Assembly (NCBI GenBank): GCA_017629395.1
Contig: JAGBXH010000276.1
Coordinates: 1 to 6,737 of the forward strand
Source of the DNA: Clostridia bacterium
Lineage (GTDB): Bacteria > Bacillota > Clostridia > Oscillospirales > CAG-272
Length of the DNA: 6,737 nt
Direction of reading: 5' to 3'
Position 1 is the first letter of the stretch; each line of letters starts with the position of its first letter. Positions 6,387 through 6,737 of the stretch are shown piece after piece. The notes below the pieces were generated by a model. That model had not been told where the DNA came from, searched no databases, and saw nothing but the letters and a program-made list of their open reading frames with translations. The position numbers and the translations under genes are program-made.

Positions 6387-6737
6387 ATGGCAGAAACCAA
6401 CAACAATTTTATTTTTGAGATCATTAACGAGGATCTTGGCGTACAGCCCGACAAGAAGATCCACACCCGCTTCCCGCCCGAGCCCAACGGTTATTTGCAC
6501 ATCGGCTCGGTCAAGGCAATCTGCATCAACACCGACGTTGCAAATAAGTATAACGGTCTGTTCAATCTCCGCTACGACGACACCAACCCCGCAAAGGAGT
6601 CCGACGAGTTCGTGCGCTCCATCCGCGAGGACCTGGAGTGGCTGGGTGCTACCCCCACGGGCGGCGTTTTCTACGGCTCGGACTACTTTGGCAAGTGCTA
6701 TGAGTTTGCCGTACAGCTGATCAAGCAGGGCGACGCG
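6387..6737 (+). CDS. glnS: Glutaminyl-tRNA synthetase, N-terminal part, cut by right edge
   Basis: The first 117 codons are present, about a fifth of a usual 550-residue GlnRS. The product opens with the family signature TRFPPEPNGYLHIG (27-40), followed by LRYDDTNPAKE (61-71), which binds the substrate end in this family, then EDLEWLG (81-87) and SDYF (98-101). PPEPNG separates GlnRS (and eukaryal-type GluRS) from bacterial GltX, which has APSPTG as in the gene upstream. The fourth position of HIGH is serine here (H38-I-G-S41). GAGG at 6375-6378 lies 8 nt before the ATG, and the gap to gltX is 22 nt with no terminator, so the two are very likely co-transcribed. The enzyme charges tRNA-Gln directly with glutamine, a route many Firmicutes lack. 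The KMSKS loop and anticodon-binding barrels are outside the window. Confidence 0.93.
   Translation, partial: MAETNNNFIFEIINEDLGVQPDKKIHTRFPPEPNGYLHIGSVKAICINTDVANKYNGLFNLRYDDTNPAKESDEFVRSIREDLEWLGATPTGGVFYGSDYFGKCYEFAVQLIKQGDA

Noticed and set aside
4694..6487. 597-codon leftward open frame antisense to gltX and the glnS start
   Set aside because: It has the same codon-bias cause as the antisense frame over the lipoprotein gene. It runs across two genes and their intergenic gap in the opposite direction, and its translation shows no domain.

Overview
The window looks like chromosomal sequence from an endospore-forming member of the Clostridia, probably of the moderately high-GC gut-associated kind (Oscillospiraceae/Ruminococcaceae-like). 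The evidence is a spore germination protease gene (gpr) with what appears to be spoIIP behind it, a Gram-positive lipoprotein signal peptide, strong AGGAGG-type ribosome binding sites, and a clostridial-style GltX with an N-terminal extension. Taxonomy below the class is inference.

Layout. The left part, 1-1399, is transcribed leftward: gpr (566-1399) and then, 61 bases downstream, the first 168 codons of a membrane-anchored protein that runs off the left edge and is best read as SpoIIP. A sigma-E-like promoter sits between them and overlaps the gpr stop codon. Positions 1400-1680 are a divergent intergenic region. Its AT-rich half lies next to gpr. Its GC-rich half follows a sigma-A-type promoter reading rightward and would form a leader of about 190 nt with several hairpins, including two near-identical TGTGCA/TGTACA dyads.

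The rest is transcribed rightward. A 743-residue OppA-type substrate-binding lipoprotein (1681-3912) stands alone and is closed by a textbook intrinsic terminator with an 11-bp perfect stem and GCAA loop. A second, near-consensus sigma-A promoter then drives a probable operon: an MBL-fold hydrolase (4030-4647), glutamyl-tRNA synthetase gltX (4679-6364), and glutaminyl-tRNA synthetase glnS (from 6387, cut by the right edge). The gaps between these genes are 31 and 22 bases.

How the genes relate. Left of the divergent region is sporulation: engulfment by SpoIIP and breakdown of small acid-soluble proteins by GPR at germination. Right of it are nutrient uptake and translation. The gltX-glnS pair suggests the cell can charge tRNA-Gln directly rather than only through the Glu-tRNA-Gln amidotransferase route usual in Firmicutes. 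I see no mobile element, CRISPR array, rRNA or tRNA. No clearly new multi-gene system is visible. The least explained stretch is the structured leader of the lipoprotein gene.
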